Source of the DNA: Ancylostoma caninum
Taxonomy: Eukaryota > Nematoda > Chromadorea > Rhabditida > Ancylostomatidae
Assembly (NCBI GenBank): GCA_037903475.1
Contig: JBAJFG010000126.1
Location: 1,054,001-1,118,000 of the forward strand
Direction of reading: 5' to 3'
DNA: 64,000 bases
Of this stretch, positions 1-12,406 are shown piece by piece. Under the pieces are notes generated by a model that did not search any database, had not been told where the DNA came from, and worked only from the letters and a program-made list of their open reading frames with translations. Positions within the stretch are counted from its first letter, which is position 1; every line of letters starts with the position of its first letter. The position numbers and the translations under genes were made by a program.

Positions 1-650
1 AGGTCGCTTCAGCAATTTCCGATCATAATTGGGAGCAAAAGCGCTCAAAGCCTGCCATTACCCTTGTTACCTAGCTTCTCCCATATAAGCACTAAGAATT
101 CCCATGTTCGATTCTAGATTTTGGTACTCGTTGCACTTTCAAATAACACTCAAAATAATGATGAAAATTAAAAAAATAAAAACAATGCAACATTTTCTGT
201 GCCAAGTGATACGTCTTTATTTTCTGACCACTTTATGGAGAAAAAGACACGTGGGTAACAATGGCAAACATAAGGACCAACATTTCATCGAGCCGTCTAT
301 TTTGGAAAATCAGCCCACCCCCCCCCCCCTCAGATAGTAAGGTTCTGCTATATATGTTATACCACACTCCACTATTTTTGACACATTCAGTGCCATCGAT
401 CAATAATTTCATGCCTATGTCTAAGTGTGGTAGAAGTCCACACCTATGTGACAGGCAGAGCTCCAGTATCGCCAGAATCCTCGCTTTAAAATCCCAGAGA
501 AGAGAGTGCATGTTTGTGCATTTTTGTAACAGATTATTCTCATATCTCATTAAGAATGGTCACTTCGACCAGCTATCCTTTCCCTGCAAACTCTTTGCTA
601 TTCCACAAAGCAGACGAAGTTCTTGAGTCTTTTTCTCGGAACATGCGCGT
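1..650. other. Upstream region without a recognised gene
   Basis: This stretch precedes the Kunitz gene. It contains a poly-C tract near 319-330 and ordinary AT-rich sequence. I see no phased exons, RNA gene or repeat family member in it. It probably includes the promoter of the downstream gene, but no element can be named. Confidence 0.4.
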
Positions 651-699
651 GTTTTTTTCCAGTGATTACCTGGCTTACCTGATAGTAATAAATATTTAG
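651..699 (+). promoter_or_regulatory. Candidate trans-splice acceptors of the Kunitz gene
   Basis: A strong T-rich acceptor (seven T then CCAG) ends at 662, and a second shorter one (ATATTTAG) ends at 699, directly before the start codon at 700. Nematode genes often receive a spliced leader at such sites. Use of the first would leave a 37-base 5' UTR, and use of the second would leave none. This is inferred from position and motif only. Confidence 0.45.
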
Positions 700-3600
700 A
701 TGCTGCTGATATTATTATTTATCGCAGCATCTCATGCTCAGGAACAATTGAGCAATCCACGATGCAATTTGCTGATGGATAGAGGAACCTGTGTCCAATT
801 CACCATTCAGTGGTAGGGTGTAGTTGTCTTCTTACGATGCTTATACAGTGACAATGTGAAAAACTTTCTTAGGTACTACGACCGTTGGGATCACAGATGC
901 CGTCGTTTCCATTACGGGGGTTGCGAAGGAAACGAAAACCGATTTAGTACATTAGAAGGTGAAATTCATAGAAAAGGGAAAAGAGAAAGTAAAAAACGTG
1001 TGTTCTATATCAAACACTTCAGAATGCACTGCTGCATGCAACTACAGTCCACCTTCAAATCGAGACAGATGCTTTCAACCGCATGATCCTGGAGACTGTG
1101 ACAACGATATTGAACGGTGGTTCTTTGATATGAACAAGAAACAGTGTGTATGCAGGTTTGAGTTTATTCATTACATGTTGAAGTTCTACCATGTTCGCAA
1201 GAAAAAATAAATTTAGCTGGTGGACCGGTTGTGGAGGCAACTCCAATTTATTCTATTCCTATAACCACTGCATGTTCTTCTGTGGAGAGTATGCTGAGCA
1301 CGGCCCTGGAATCGACGAGAAGTACTGGGGGAGTAGAAATGTGGGTAACTGGCTAATAATTTTAGATAAAGGTTGAATTAGTTATTGCGCAAGTACTCTA
1401 CATGTTATAACGCACACTTTTATAGAGGTCATCAATGTCACAAGCATCCCTCGCCATATTTTCGCAGAGCGGATCGACGTATCCAGCGCAATCTCAGCAA
1501 CATTCTGTAGATCGGTCGCAATCTTATCACCAAGTTGGCCAAACTCAGCCACATTATCCGGATCAGTCGCAGACATACCATCAAGTTACCCAAACACAGC
1601 ATCAATATCCAGATCGGTCGCAATCTTACCAACAAGTTTCTCAACACCAGCAAAATTATCCGGATCGCTCGCAGACTTACCACCAAGCGGCTCAACAGCA
1701 GCAGACCTACCAGGATCACTCACAGTCCTACCATCAAACTGCTCATCCTCAACAAAATTATCAGGATCGCTCGCAGTCCTATCATCAGACTGCTCAACCG
1801 CAACAAGATTATCAAGATCGGTCGCAAACCTACCGTCAAGTAGGCCATTCACAACAAGAATATCAAGATCGGTCACAATCTTATCATCACGCTGGTCAAT
1901 CTTCTCAAGACCAGTCTCAGTCCTTTGGTCAAGGAGGCCAGGTCAGTCAAGATCGTGAAAACTATCCCGTAGGAGATCATCCCTACCCTGCTCGTTCGCA
2001 ATCCTATCAACAAGATACCCCTTATGAACGGCATAATCAGGTACGATGCTTTGCACTTCCGAAATACAATTTCCAGGATGGAAAACTGGGAACTAGATAG
2101 AGGAATGGCTCCCGATCAAAAAAAGTAAAGGAACCCTGTTGATTTACAGAGTTGGTTTTTCTCCCACAGTTCTCCCTGTCTGTGAGCAAAAGTGGATCGT
2201 GTCAATGAAAGTTGACAAGGAGAAAAATTATGCTGAAAACGGAACTCATACGTAGAGAAAAGAAAAGTGACAGTGTAAATCACAACAGCTGGAGGAAACA
2301 CTACCTATAAACGAAGAAATATTCATTTCAGAACGAATACGTCTGATTACTTCACCTCAAAATAGTACTCCAGTATGGGTTATAAATTTAGTAGCCGTAC
2401 ACGAGGTTGTTAGTATGCTTTATTGGCCAATAAAGCATACTAACAACCTCATGTACGGCTACTAAATTTACAACTCATACTGAAGAACTATGCCGAGGTT
2501 CAAAGACGACCGGACTTGGGAACTAATATTCCATGCTTTATGACTAGGTGCATCACGCGTGCAACTATACTCGCGGTCATCCTGATTCAATGCTGTTTTC
2601 TTTCCGGCCATGTCACTATGTCTTCACGCATCCCTAACTCGAGCTAATGCAAGAGCGGTTGCGCAAGCACTGCTGCCCGATAACAGCTTCATTCATGCTC
2701 TGAATGAAACATTTGGAGGCCGGTAACAGTTTCATTCACTGACGAATGAAACCATCCCAGGCTTATAACGCTACGCTCCCGTCTTTGCATCAGCTCGCTC
2801 TACTCATGCGTGATGATAAAGTGATATGGCCGCAAAGGAACAACACTGAATCAGGATGACCATCACTATATATGTTGAGGAATAGACCGAGACGCATGAC
2901 CGGTCGAACATGCGATGCCTGCCGCATAGGCCTGCGTGCACGACATTTATTTATTGTTATACCTCTGGGAAACGTTCATAATTAGCAAAATCCTCTCTGG
3001 TAACGTGTTAAGAGATATACAAACGTAATATACACGCAGTTTGCAAAGCAGATCTTTCCCAAATTTGTTCATTAGGTATTTCGAGCTGGGACAACTGAAA
3101 TAACAATCAACTTTTAAAAACCTCCTAACAACAACGAATGGAAAGGCAACAAGCATGGTATGGTCTCCTAGGAATTACGAATGAAAAGATAATTTTTGTG
3201 AAGTGAGGCTGCTTTTAATATGAGTGCACGCGTAGTGGTGGGGAAGGGGGGCTTATCCGTGTATACAATCGGGAAGGAGGGGGTGATCGATTTGGATACA
3301 AATGAAATGGACAGGAAGGGGCGGCAGAAAATCACTTATAACCAGTCCTGTATGCGCAAATGAAACCTGAAATAGGTGTGGACGCACCCATCACATAGAA
3401 GTGAACACATCTTTTCCGCTTCCAATTTCGCATGCAGGCAAAACCTTACCATAGCGCTAGACCCACTCTTAGGTTCCTCCAAATCTGGGAGCTGGTAAGC
3501 CCCTGCCACGAAGTTGTATCCGTTGCTCCGCATTTCCCCATCCATCAAATCTTCTCTTGGTTATTTGCACCATACCATACCCGTTTCATTCTCCACCTCC

Positions 3601-6600
3601 ACTCCTTTTTTGGCCTCATGATCACTACCAGTGATCCAAGCTATGGTAGGAGCGTTATTATAAGTAATTGTAGCAGAAAACGACTAATGGGTATCTCTTC
3701 AAAGAATCTTATATGAAACTCTCAGTTTCGACGAAATTACCACCACGCTATGATTGAATTGACAGGAGCAAATTGCAAGGGATAACTTTGAACAAGCTCT
3801 GAGAAGAGAAAGTGATGACCAACAGCCACGCTATCAACAATTCAACACTCCGAATGGACAAACTGTTATTATCACAAGGAATGGACCTGGATACAGAGAT
3901 CAGGTGAGCAGTACATCATTTTTCTCAAAAACATTCTAAATTTCCTGATAGCAGCGAGCAGTTTTGAGAGAACTATTTAAATGGGCTTCCTTCATTTCAC
4001 AGACTCATAAGACTACAGCTGTAAACCTACAGCAGCAGAAGGGAATTTATTTGAGCGATGACTTGAATAGGTCTAACTTTTGGATTAACACAGGCACTCG
4101 CCTCGCATTTTGTGCTTGTTCATTTTCTGAAGTGATTTTTTAATGATTCGTGAAGTTTTCATGCTTTCGAGACAGTCACAATATTTGGTACAAGCATTTA
4201 AGAGCAATTTTGGAAAACATCATGACCTAACTCCATTACCAATTTATTTCGCAGAAAAAAAAAACAAGGTTAGATGAAGAAGAGCTGCATACTTTGGAGT
4301 TCTTTTTATCTTTTCATGGATAAGTGGAAAGGATTGGAAAGCAACAAGCTAGCTTAAAGGCAACAACATTCACGGAAATCTTCAAATCGGAAATCCCTCA
4401 TATTTTTCCATATTCTCTATCTTCTATTTACTAGCAGAGGGTACTTTTGCAGCCATATCGTAACTATTCAAAGGCAGCACCCGTCGAAATTCTCGACACC
4501 GAGTTAGTTCGCTGGTCGCCGTCGCCTTAGTTACTTAGGTGACAAACGCTTTCAACGCATCACGAATGTTGGACGAACACGCAGAGTCGTGGCTTACCTT
4601 CGTAGAAATCCGAATCTATCGTGAACACAGCTTTGTATGCGCCAAGTCACCCAGGCTCCGGTCACTTACACAGATGTGTGTGGACTCTACTTGGGGGGAC
4701 CAACAAATGTCAAGGGGAGTGCGATTGGAACACTTAAAACAGTACATCAATTTCGTTCGTGTTTCTCGGTATTTCACCGCCAAATGAAAGTTCCAGATCA
4801 TCCAAAACACTGAAACTCGAATGAACTAGTGCAAAATGCGCACGAAATTTATGAAAGTGAGACCCTTCATTTCATTCGTTTTACAAAGGACACATTGACA
4901 TTGACGTCAAGGGCACTATCTCAGCAGGAAGAAGACAGTTCCCTGTGTTCCACTTGGCCAATGATTCTCTAGCAACCGATTGTACGATGAACGAATTACT
5001 TCAGAAGTGAAAATTTGCGTGAGTGCTGCCTTCAAGCGTATGAAGCAGTGGTGATACCTCGCTATTGTCAGTGCCAATTCATAAATGTTATTGTGGATGC
5101 TCCGTTCAGGCGCCTACTAGCAATTGAGATTTCCTCAGATGGAAAAGAACTGTCGCTCTTTCTAAGAACACTGTTTGCGATTCTCCCATTTTAAAGCTCA
5201 AAGATTCGCGAATCCAACATGTTCATCAACTTGCAACATCATCTCGATTCAGTTTGTCGTGGTCTTTATTGATTTGCGGTTCCCTTGCTGGCACCGCGTT
5301 AAGACTGCTTAGCCGAAAAGTGATTTGCGAGAAAGTGAAAAAACCGTAGTGCGTGTTTCAAGAAACACAAATCTGCACCTCTGAATTTATTTTTGACGAA
5401 CTGCAATTTTTATAAGCTTTATCATACAGTTGCATTGTGGTGTGAAAGGTCATATTTGCATTGTTCAGCGCGTCGAACACCACGAATGGAGACAAAATGG
5501 TCAACCTTCGTCACGATTTTCTGAATTCCGTAGTTCAACTTCACACAGCTCCACATCCCACTCGCATTTTCATCACTCCGACTCAAGCCATGGATTTTAC
5601 CAGAGAACTGGCTGGTTCAACTCGACTTCCCCTCGTGCTCGTGGAGAGCGTATTTATCGGTAGATTCCTCAGGTTTATATAGCTTCACGCGTAAGCAACA
5701 CGTCTATTGCATTCGTTCTCCGACAAAGTTGGAGGCTAATCCTTGTGGAATTTATTGGAATAAAGAGCTTTGAAGGTGCTCAACCAGCTAATCATTGCTT
5801 GTTTTTTTTTCTTTAAATTTCGATATTATTTTGCTAGGAAAAGTGTATGTTGAGTTGGAAATGAGTGCTCTTCATTTAAAAAATAAAGAGCTATTTGTCT
5901 GCACTGCTTATGAACTATTGGCCTTCTTGGCGTCGAAAAACGGAGAAGTCAAAGCATGCGCGGACCGGACTACTTTTGCTCACGATTACCTCTACAATTT
6001 GAAGAATTGATTATGGGTAAAAGCACTGTTAAAATCATCACAACTTTTGCTGAGACTGTGCATTTCTCTGTAAAAAGTGTCAAAATACTGTTCGAAGATA
6101 ATTTCACTGCTCATTTATAGATGCATTGAGCTGATGTACCCTGCAAATTGTAGTTAGTGGAACGACGAGTGCACAATTTCCAAAGAAAACTTAATCACAC
6201 ACCGGACAATCCACTGCAAGAGCTTATGTAAATAAGAGGTGTTATAGAGTTCACCTAAAAAAATTACGAGATACAACGTGTGATGTTACACTTGTACGAT
6301 GTTGCTCACCGATTTTGAGAAAACATTGATCAAAGTGTAATAACCAAGGCACAAAGCTTACTGTTTCTGATTTTCCTCGTGTAAATCACTCCATTAAATT
6401 CCTAAAGTAAAAGAAATATTAACTTTTTACCTGGGGTGGGGTTACACGTAACAAAGCCAAAACAGAGGCCAACGTTTTTCAGAAATTATGAGGTTCGCGT
6501 TCATGAGTTCGTTCTCCTGATGCGATTATTTTCTTGAGGGTAATTCATCATCTCTCCCGCATATCGTGGGACGCTCGCATTCGATCATATTGCTGTTCCA

Positions 6601-9310
6601 AAACAAGGGCGAGCATGAGTGCACTAGAATAACTACAGTTCATATGGCAAAATAAATAGGTTTACACTAGCGCCAGTGGCTATCAGCTTCAAGAGGTAGA
6701 TAAGAACGTGTGCAAAGATTTTGATTATGAGCGTTCCTTCTCGAGAATGTTCAGACAAAAGTTTTTTCTACCTTGTTGTAGACCATCCTAGGGTTCTGTA
6801 CAGTCTTCAGAAAATGGATCGTGATACCTATTTAGTGATACATGCAAAATGTATATGCTAAATTTTTGCTTCTTGTATTTTTCAGTATCTATCAGTGAAC
6901 CGAAGATAGTTTCAGGTACGACTCGGGACCAGTCACGAAGACGCATCCCAATGGCACCGTTACAATAAATCGTCAAACCATCTTTATCGCGGAAAATAGG
7001 CAGCCTAGAATGAGATTAGTGCAGGTATGAGGTTCATGCCAATCTTACAAAACTCGCTTTAATGCCTTTTTCCCCAGCATCTTCCTGGTCTAGTGGAGTT
7101 CACACGCATTACTCCACCACCACCGTTTCTTACAATGATTCCTCCAGCGATACGCAGGAAATTGAAGAAACTTAAAAAGATGAAGGTTCCTCCAAGGGTA
7201 ATCAACCCTCTTCCGACGCAACCAGCATCCACTGCTTCGATCCGAAACGAGTCGTCTTATCGATGGAGCCAGTCCACCTCACAAATGCGAAACGAGACAT
7301 CTCAGCGGTGGAGTCAATCCACTGCACGTCTTCAATATGACACATCTGGTTCGTGGAATCAACCCACTGGACGTACACGAAACGAAACAGTGTTTTATAA
7401 TACAAACAATTACGGTACCAGGCATCGAAACCAGACTGGAAGCAATCGACGGCTGCAGCATGGTAACAAACAGTATCAAGCAGTTAACCGGAATGTTGTT
7501 TCCCAGAGAACCACAGATAATAGAAATAGACCAGAGAGACCAACTGTGCCAGTACCAACAAGACCGCCTACCAGCCCCCTTCCATTTGTTCCTTCCGATC
7601 GTCAGTACGATAGCTCACGTAGGGCACAACAGCAGACACAGAGCATTTCTTCCGCTACACCCACACGAATTCATGAGGTGACTCCACCACCACCTAGGGA
7701 GCCGTCTCCTACTCAATCACAGCAGGTCAGGCAGGTCGAGGTACAGAATGTGATAATGGACGCAGAACGAATATTCCAAAGCAGCCCGCCTCCAACGTCT
7801 CGAGTTGAAGCAGAGCCTATCGAGATAACCCGGTGAGATAGCAACGTACGTTGATTGACAGCAAATTCGTGGAGTAGTTGTCCTAAAATTTATTGAATGC
7901 AACTTTCTAGGCCTATTGTGACATCAGTGCCAGTAACAAAAGTAGATTTCGATGAGGTCCTCGCAATGGAATCGCAATATGATGACGACTACGAAGAACC
8001 TGCAGATGAACCCTTGGAGCCGGACGAAAGCACAGTCGAGGTTAACATGCATGGCCGCAAATAGCTTTACCATTATTCCACTTTCTTGTCTGCCTGCCGA
8101 ATCAATTTATTCCAGTCTCCAACGGAGCCCTCAACTTCTACGTCAACGACAGAAACCCCTAAATCTAGTCTAAGTCCTGAAACTACTCTGGCACCAATCG
8201 TGTTACCTCCTCCGGATTATAATGCCAACGCTTATAATGATCGCAGCGCTAACATCATCCCTGGTGACACGGCGCAGCCAGTCGCCCTCGTCCCACCACC
8301 GAGGAGTCCATCTGCAACTGAAGAAAGCGAAGTGGAGGCAGAAAAACAGTTGAAAGTACTTCCACCAACGCCGGCTCCTACGATTATTATTATCCAGTCA
8401 AAACCGTCTCCATGGACTCCTATCGTCCTACCAGCTGAAGATAGTAAGTCTATTCTAAAATTCTATCACTAATGTAACTCACTTAGAAAATATGGTGGTG
8501 AAAGTGCGATTCTTATTTTGTCTCGAAAGAGTATACATGCGAAGGATTAGATTTTTGACCTGTACTCACTTTTCCAGCCATTTAGTACTTGAAAAATGCT
8601 GAACAAATATTAATTAAAGCTTATAATAACGAATCCTCTTCACTTTCTTTCTGTTTGGACTTTGACTGTTCTTTCAGTGCAAGGCTTATTCAGTCCAAGT
8701 TTCGCAGCTTCATTATAGTTCCTTTCGATTTGTTGCCGTGCAAATGTATGCCACAAGATTCTAGGTCGACATTTTTCATCATTCCAATTTACAGCGACAA
8801 ATATTCAAGAGATAAATCGTGAGGAGAATATGATCAGGAAGAAGAAAGAACGCCGCGTTAAATTGCTAATCATCTAAAATGAGATCAAGGTTCTTTAGCC
8901 CAGTTCATTCCAGAAACTTCCACTACCCAAATGACGGTTGGAGAAGACTATACTGAGAACGTTGGTATGTTTTGAAGAATTTTGATTTCACTTTCAATGT
9001 TGGGATTTTCAGAGTCTTTTCGAATTTCATGAGCAAATATTGAAGCTTTCCCTGTGATTTCATAACACCTCACAAAATCGGTACCGGATTTCGTTCTGCC
9101 GCGAAAGCCGTGTCATTAAACGTTGTTATGACTGAACTACAATAAATAATCAACATTCTGCACATATGGAGCAATTTCTTCAATATTCGTTGCATTTCTT
9201 TTTGACTCAGTAGACCCAACTTGTAAGAAGGCATCATTCATTCACTAACATTTATTTAATCAGTCTTTTTTTCAGAGTTCGAGATCCAAACCGTTGGAGT
9301 GGACGGTTGA
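700..9310 (+). CDS. Secreted two-Kunitz-domain protein with Gln/Ser-rich repeat tail
   Basis: Thirteen exons join in phase: 700-812, 873-958, 1023-1155, 1217-1340, 1426-2040, 3766-3903, 5469-5659, 6916-7024, 7078-7832, 7911-8040, 8116-8443, 8914-8964, 9276-9310, giving about 935 aa. Residues 1-13 (MLLILLFIAASHA) form a signal peptide. Kunitz domain 1 spans residues 22-72 and domain 2 spans 83-133. Both keep the canonical six-Cys spacing 8-15-7-12-3. Domain 2 carries an extra Cys between its third and fourth. Exon 5 encodes Gln-rich 18-residue repeats. Exon 9 has a basic patch and imperfect RNETSQRWSQST repeats. Later exons are Pro/Thr-rich and acidic. Kunitz domains usually inhibit serine proteases or act as extracellular binding modules. 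Exported matrix, cuticle or host-facing roles are all possible. Introns of 0.3-1.9 kb after exon 5 hold small repeats. Small extra exons may have been missed. Confidence 0.85.
1510..1965 (+). repeat. 54-bp coding tandem repeat (18-residue DRSQSYHQ unit)
   Basis: Within exon 5 of the Kunitz gene, about eight imperfect 54-bp units encode an 18-residue repeat built around DRSQSYHQ, then Gln/Ala and a Tyr-Pro or Tyr-Gln step. The array is rich in Gln, Ser and Tyr and has almost no hydrophobic residues, so it should be extended and disordered. Because the unit length is a multiple of three and lacks stops, other frames on both strands are also open here. The chosen frame is the one that splices in phase with the Kunitz exons. 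Confidence 0.85.
2373..2481. repeat. Near-perfect 109-bp palindrome
   Basis: Two arms of about 54 bases meet without a spacer at TATTGG/CCAATA near 2426, and differ at only about three positions. It lies in intron 5 of the Kunitz gene. It would fold into one long hairpin and looks like a very young fold-back or miniature inverted-repeat element. I saw no clear target-site duplication. Confidence 0.8.
2566..2870. mobile_element. Miniature inverted-repeat element in Kunitz gene intron
   Basis: Inverted ends of roughly 45 bp, with GGTCATCCTGATTCA on the left at about 2575 and its complement ending near 2861, enclose about 200 bp. There are internal short inverted repeats around the TTTCATTC motifs. 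There is no coding sequence. It fits a non-autonomous DNA transposon of unknown superfamily. Confidence 0.55.
2871..3765 (+). other. Rest of Kunitz gene intron 5
   Basis: No in-phase exon was found between the inverted-repeat element and exon 6 at 3766. The sequence is AT-rich with a few G-rich runs near 3240-3330. Confidence 0.4.
3904..5468 (+). other. Kunitz gene intron 6
   Basis: Non-coding in the chosen model, because the flanking exons are both phase 0 and join cleanly. Around 4471-4505 it contains one end of the AAAGGCAGCACC repeat family that recurs at 12.97, 20.97 and 31.45-32.22 kb. A short unrecognised exon cannot be excluded. Confidence 0.4.
5660..6915 (+). other. Kunitz gene intron 7
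   Basis: The exon ending at 5659 is in phase 2 and joins the exon starting at 6916, also phase 2. No further exon is needed, and none was recognised in this 1.25-kb stretch. Confidence 0.4.
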
Positions 9311-10770
9311 GGAAGACCACTGACAAAAATTCTGCTGAGAATTGAGTTATGGTGAGAAAAGATGCTTCGTCTCAAGCCATCATTTTCTGTGCTTTCCGGG
9401 TATATAAATCTTTATATTTATTCATGTTTATGCCATATAACAACTGATCTCAAAAAAACCTACAAAATGGAACCACTGCAACATAGGCACGTGCAGTGAT
9501 ACTACACATACAGGGAACTCCAAACGGACGTAGACAAGACGGTTGGGAACGTGTCGCTGATCTCTTGTCTGCGTACGTCCCTGTGCATAGTTAGTTGCAT
9601 TACGAACTCCACTGAGCTAGCCACGCATGGACCAGTGACACATGGCCCTGGCCGCGCTCGCATGGCCCATCACAAGTGATCTCTTATTCTGGTGCTGCCT
9701 CCTGGCTCTGGCTAGATATTGAGACTGAACTCCACAGTGGTAGTATAGGGTATTTTTATTTATTTTTTATTACATGAACAGGTCATGTGAGGAGAATCGG
9801 CATAGCTATGATACAATATACTTTTTAATACAAAAAATGGGGGCATGTTATTACAAAAACATTGAACCCATTCAACAAAGTTTCACAAATTGTGTTCAAC
9901 GGAACCAGATATGAATCTATAATTTTCCTTAATGCTTTAAGACCTCTATGTAAGCATTCCTGTTGCTAATTTCGAGATATTAGGAGCCTTCTGTTGGCAA
10001 AAAAAAGAATTATCTGATGTTATGCTTGGCTCGTTGTACACAGTGTTTGACAGTTTGTTAAAATTTCATGGAATGGCATAAGATCGAATTTTCGTCCCTG
10101 ATAAGATAACGAACAAGTTAAGTGGATCATTCGGCCATGAGGATCTGATTATAAACAATTCCACGGGTGTACGCTTTCTAATTTGTTCACATAAGCAATT
10201 TTATGCGGGATGAATATTTTCTCTACATCTTATACAAAGAAAGTATAAAGTATCTAGTACCTTTCTGGCTATATGCAGCTGACAATATGATTTTCGAAAT
10301 AGTTCGTAGGCGTAAGGCTTAAATTAAATTTAAAACTACAGATACTTTGCGAAGACGATTAAAAACACAAACGAAAATGCAGAGGTCCTGGCTGCTTGAC
10401 AAAACCCTCCGATCTTCCGAAAACTGTGAATGAACCATCACTGTTGATCATGTTCGCCTTTGCAATAGAACGAAGCACAGTCCGGCCAGCTGCTACAACA
10501 TTTGCCATTTGCTGGGAAAATGATAAGCAAACCTGCAGTCTCGAAATTCACTTGGATTGCGTGAAAAAAAAACAGATGTTTCATCACATGGCTTTGTCAA
10601 AATACTTCCACATGCTGGGGCATGCTTCCACACCACAGACAATGAGGATTGGATTCGAAGCGAGATTGCGGCGCACTAAATGTGAGGTCACAGCGTATGG
10701 CATAGTTGGCCACGCGTGGCCCTAGACGAAACGCTTCGAATCACAGATCACTATGACTGTTATGTATATA

Positions 10771-12330
10771 CACCAGCGAGCAAAAAGATTGCAACTTTTG
10801 GTTTTTCGTCTATTACTTCTTTCAAAGCATAGCATAGAGGTCCAAATTTTTGTGGAAGCTGTGAGTACTCATGACAGATAGGAATAAGTTAAAAACTCCT
10901 AATTCCATGGACCATCTATTTTTTTAAGAAAATCTTTTCTCGCAGAAGTCGAAATCTGCGATTTGGCACCATCCAGAATGTCTAACTAAATAGAGTCTAT
11001 CGTTGGTATCTGACCACGTATTGGTTCCTTGTGCAGAATCAATCCGTATACGCCAGAGAACGTGCATGTGTTGACCACTGGTTGACTTCTGCGAAGACTA
11101 TTCGAGGTGGATTCAACAGTGATCCTCTATTGATGTTTCTGTCAGCCTGGCTCCTTCTTTCAGCTCTGATTGGAGGGGATAGATGCTGCCAACGTTCCTA
11201 TAGGTTTAGTCGCAGGTGTTCGGCTTTGATGCAGTTGATTGCTCCCTCGGAATTCCCAAATATTCCGGCTGGTTTCAGTGCAGCCAGTTGAGTGCATCAC
11301 GGAAAATAAAGTTTGGAAATTTTTTCGTCTCGGGGAGAAGGACACCGGAACGATCCCATAAGTGCTAAGGATGCTGCAGGGTTCCTGGAATATTGTCAAG
11401 TACATGACGATTCACTTCGCCTTATATTTTGTCGAAACAGGACTACTCGAAGTGGAGAATGCTGGTCACTAGCACGAGTGCCGGTGTTCTCGTGCCCCAC
11501 GCACGAGTTTTCACGGTGAATCTGGACCCTTTTTCCCTGAAAATGTCTCGTTTATTTCGCTTCATATAAATCAAACTGAATTAGCCAGTTTTTTAGAGTT
11601 CCAGACTACAGTATCTCACTCTGGTGGTGTCTCGTAGACTTCATTGCATTTTTGTGAGACTTGCCTCATCAAATCCAAGGCGGCATGAATCGTCATGTAC
11701 TTGACAATATTCCAGGAATCCTGTAGCATCCTCAGCACTTGTGGGATCGTTCCGGTGTCCTTCTCCCCGAGACAGAAAAACTCCCAAACCTTATTTTCCG
11801 TGATGCACTCAACTGGCTGCACTGAAACCAGCCGGAATATTTCGGAATTTCGAGAGAGCAGTCAACAGCATCAAAGCCGAACAGCTGCGACTAAACCTAT
11901 AGGAACGTTGGCAGCATCCATCCGTTCCAATCAGAGCTGAAAGAAGGAGCCAGGCTGACAGAAACATCCATAGACGATCACTGCTGTCTCCACCTCAAAT
12001 AGTCTTCGCAGAAGTCAACCACTGGTCAACACATGCATGTTCTGTAGCGTATAAGGGTTGATTCTGCACCAAGGAACCAATAAGTGGTCAGATGCCAACG
12101 ATAGACTTCATTTTGCTAGACATTCGGGATGGTGCCAAATCACGAATTTCGACTTCTGCGAGAAAAATTTTTCTTAAAAAAATAGGTGGTTCATGGAATA
12201 AGGCGGTTTTAATTTATTTCTATCTCCTATGAGTACTTACAACTCCCATAAAAATTTGGATCTCCACACTCTGCTTTGAAAGAAGTTATAGACGAAAAAC
12301 CAAAAGTTGCAATCTTTTTGCTCGCTACTG
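10771..12330. mobile_element. Fold-back DNA transposon with long inverted arms (copy 1)
   Basis: The ends are CACCAGCGAGCAAAAAG and the complement of CAGTAGCGAGCAAAAAG, flanked by TA on both sides. The matching position in copy B at about 19.61 kb is an empty site. Arms of some 600-650 bp (10771 to about 11.41 kb and about 11.69 to 12.33 kb) are inverted copies of each other around a spacer of roughly 280 bp. No intact transposase is visible. The TA duplication suggests mobilisation by a Tc1/mariner-type transposase (inference). Confidence 0.75.
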
Positions 12331-12406
12331 TATGTATGCTCGGTTTTTCAATCTTCTACTCGAATGGCATAAGTTATTGCCATGTCGTGCTCACTACTTA
12401 CATATT

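Noticed and set aside
233..550. Overlapping open frames on both strands before the Kunitz gene
   Set aside because: Low-complexity content around a poly-C run, no domain, no splice partners.
856..1376. Short continuous open frames over the Kunitz exons read without splicing
   Set aside because: They run into introns. The spliced reading restores two perfect six-cysteine Kunitz patterns.
1438..1876. Minus-strand and alternative-frame proteins across the 54-bp repeat
   Set aside because: They are open only because the repeat unit lacks stops in several frames. They do not splice in phase with the domain exons.
11031..11940. Frames such as the one containing KPIGTLAASI in the fold-back arms
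   Set aside because: They occur as mirror copies because the arms are inverted repeats, they contain stops around them, and no transposase motif was recognised.
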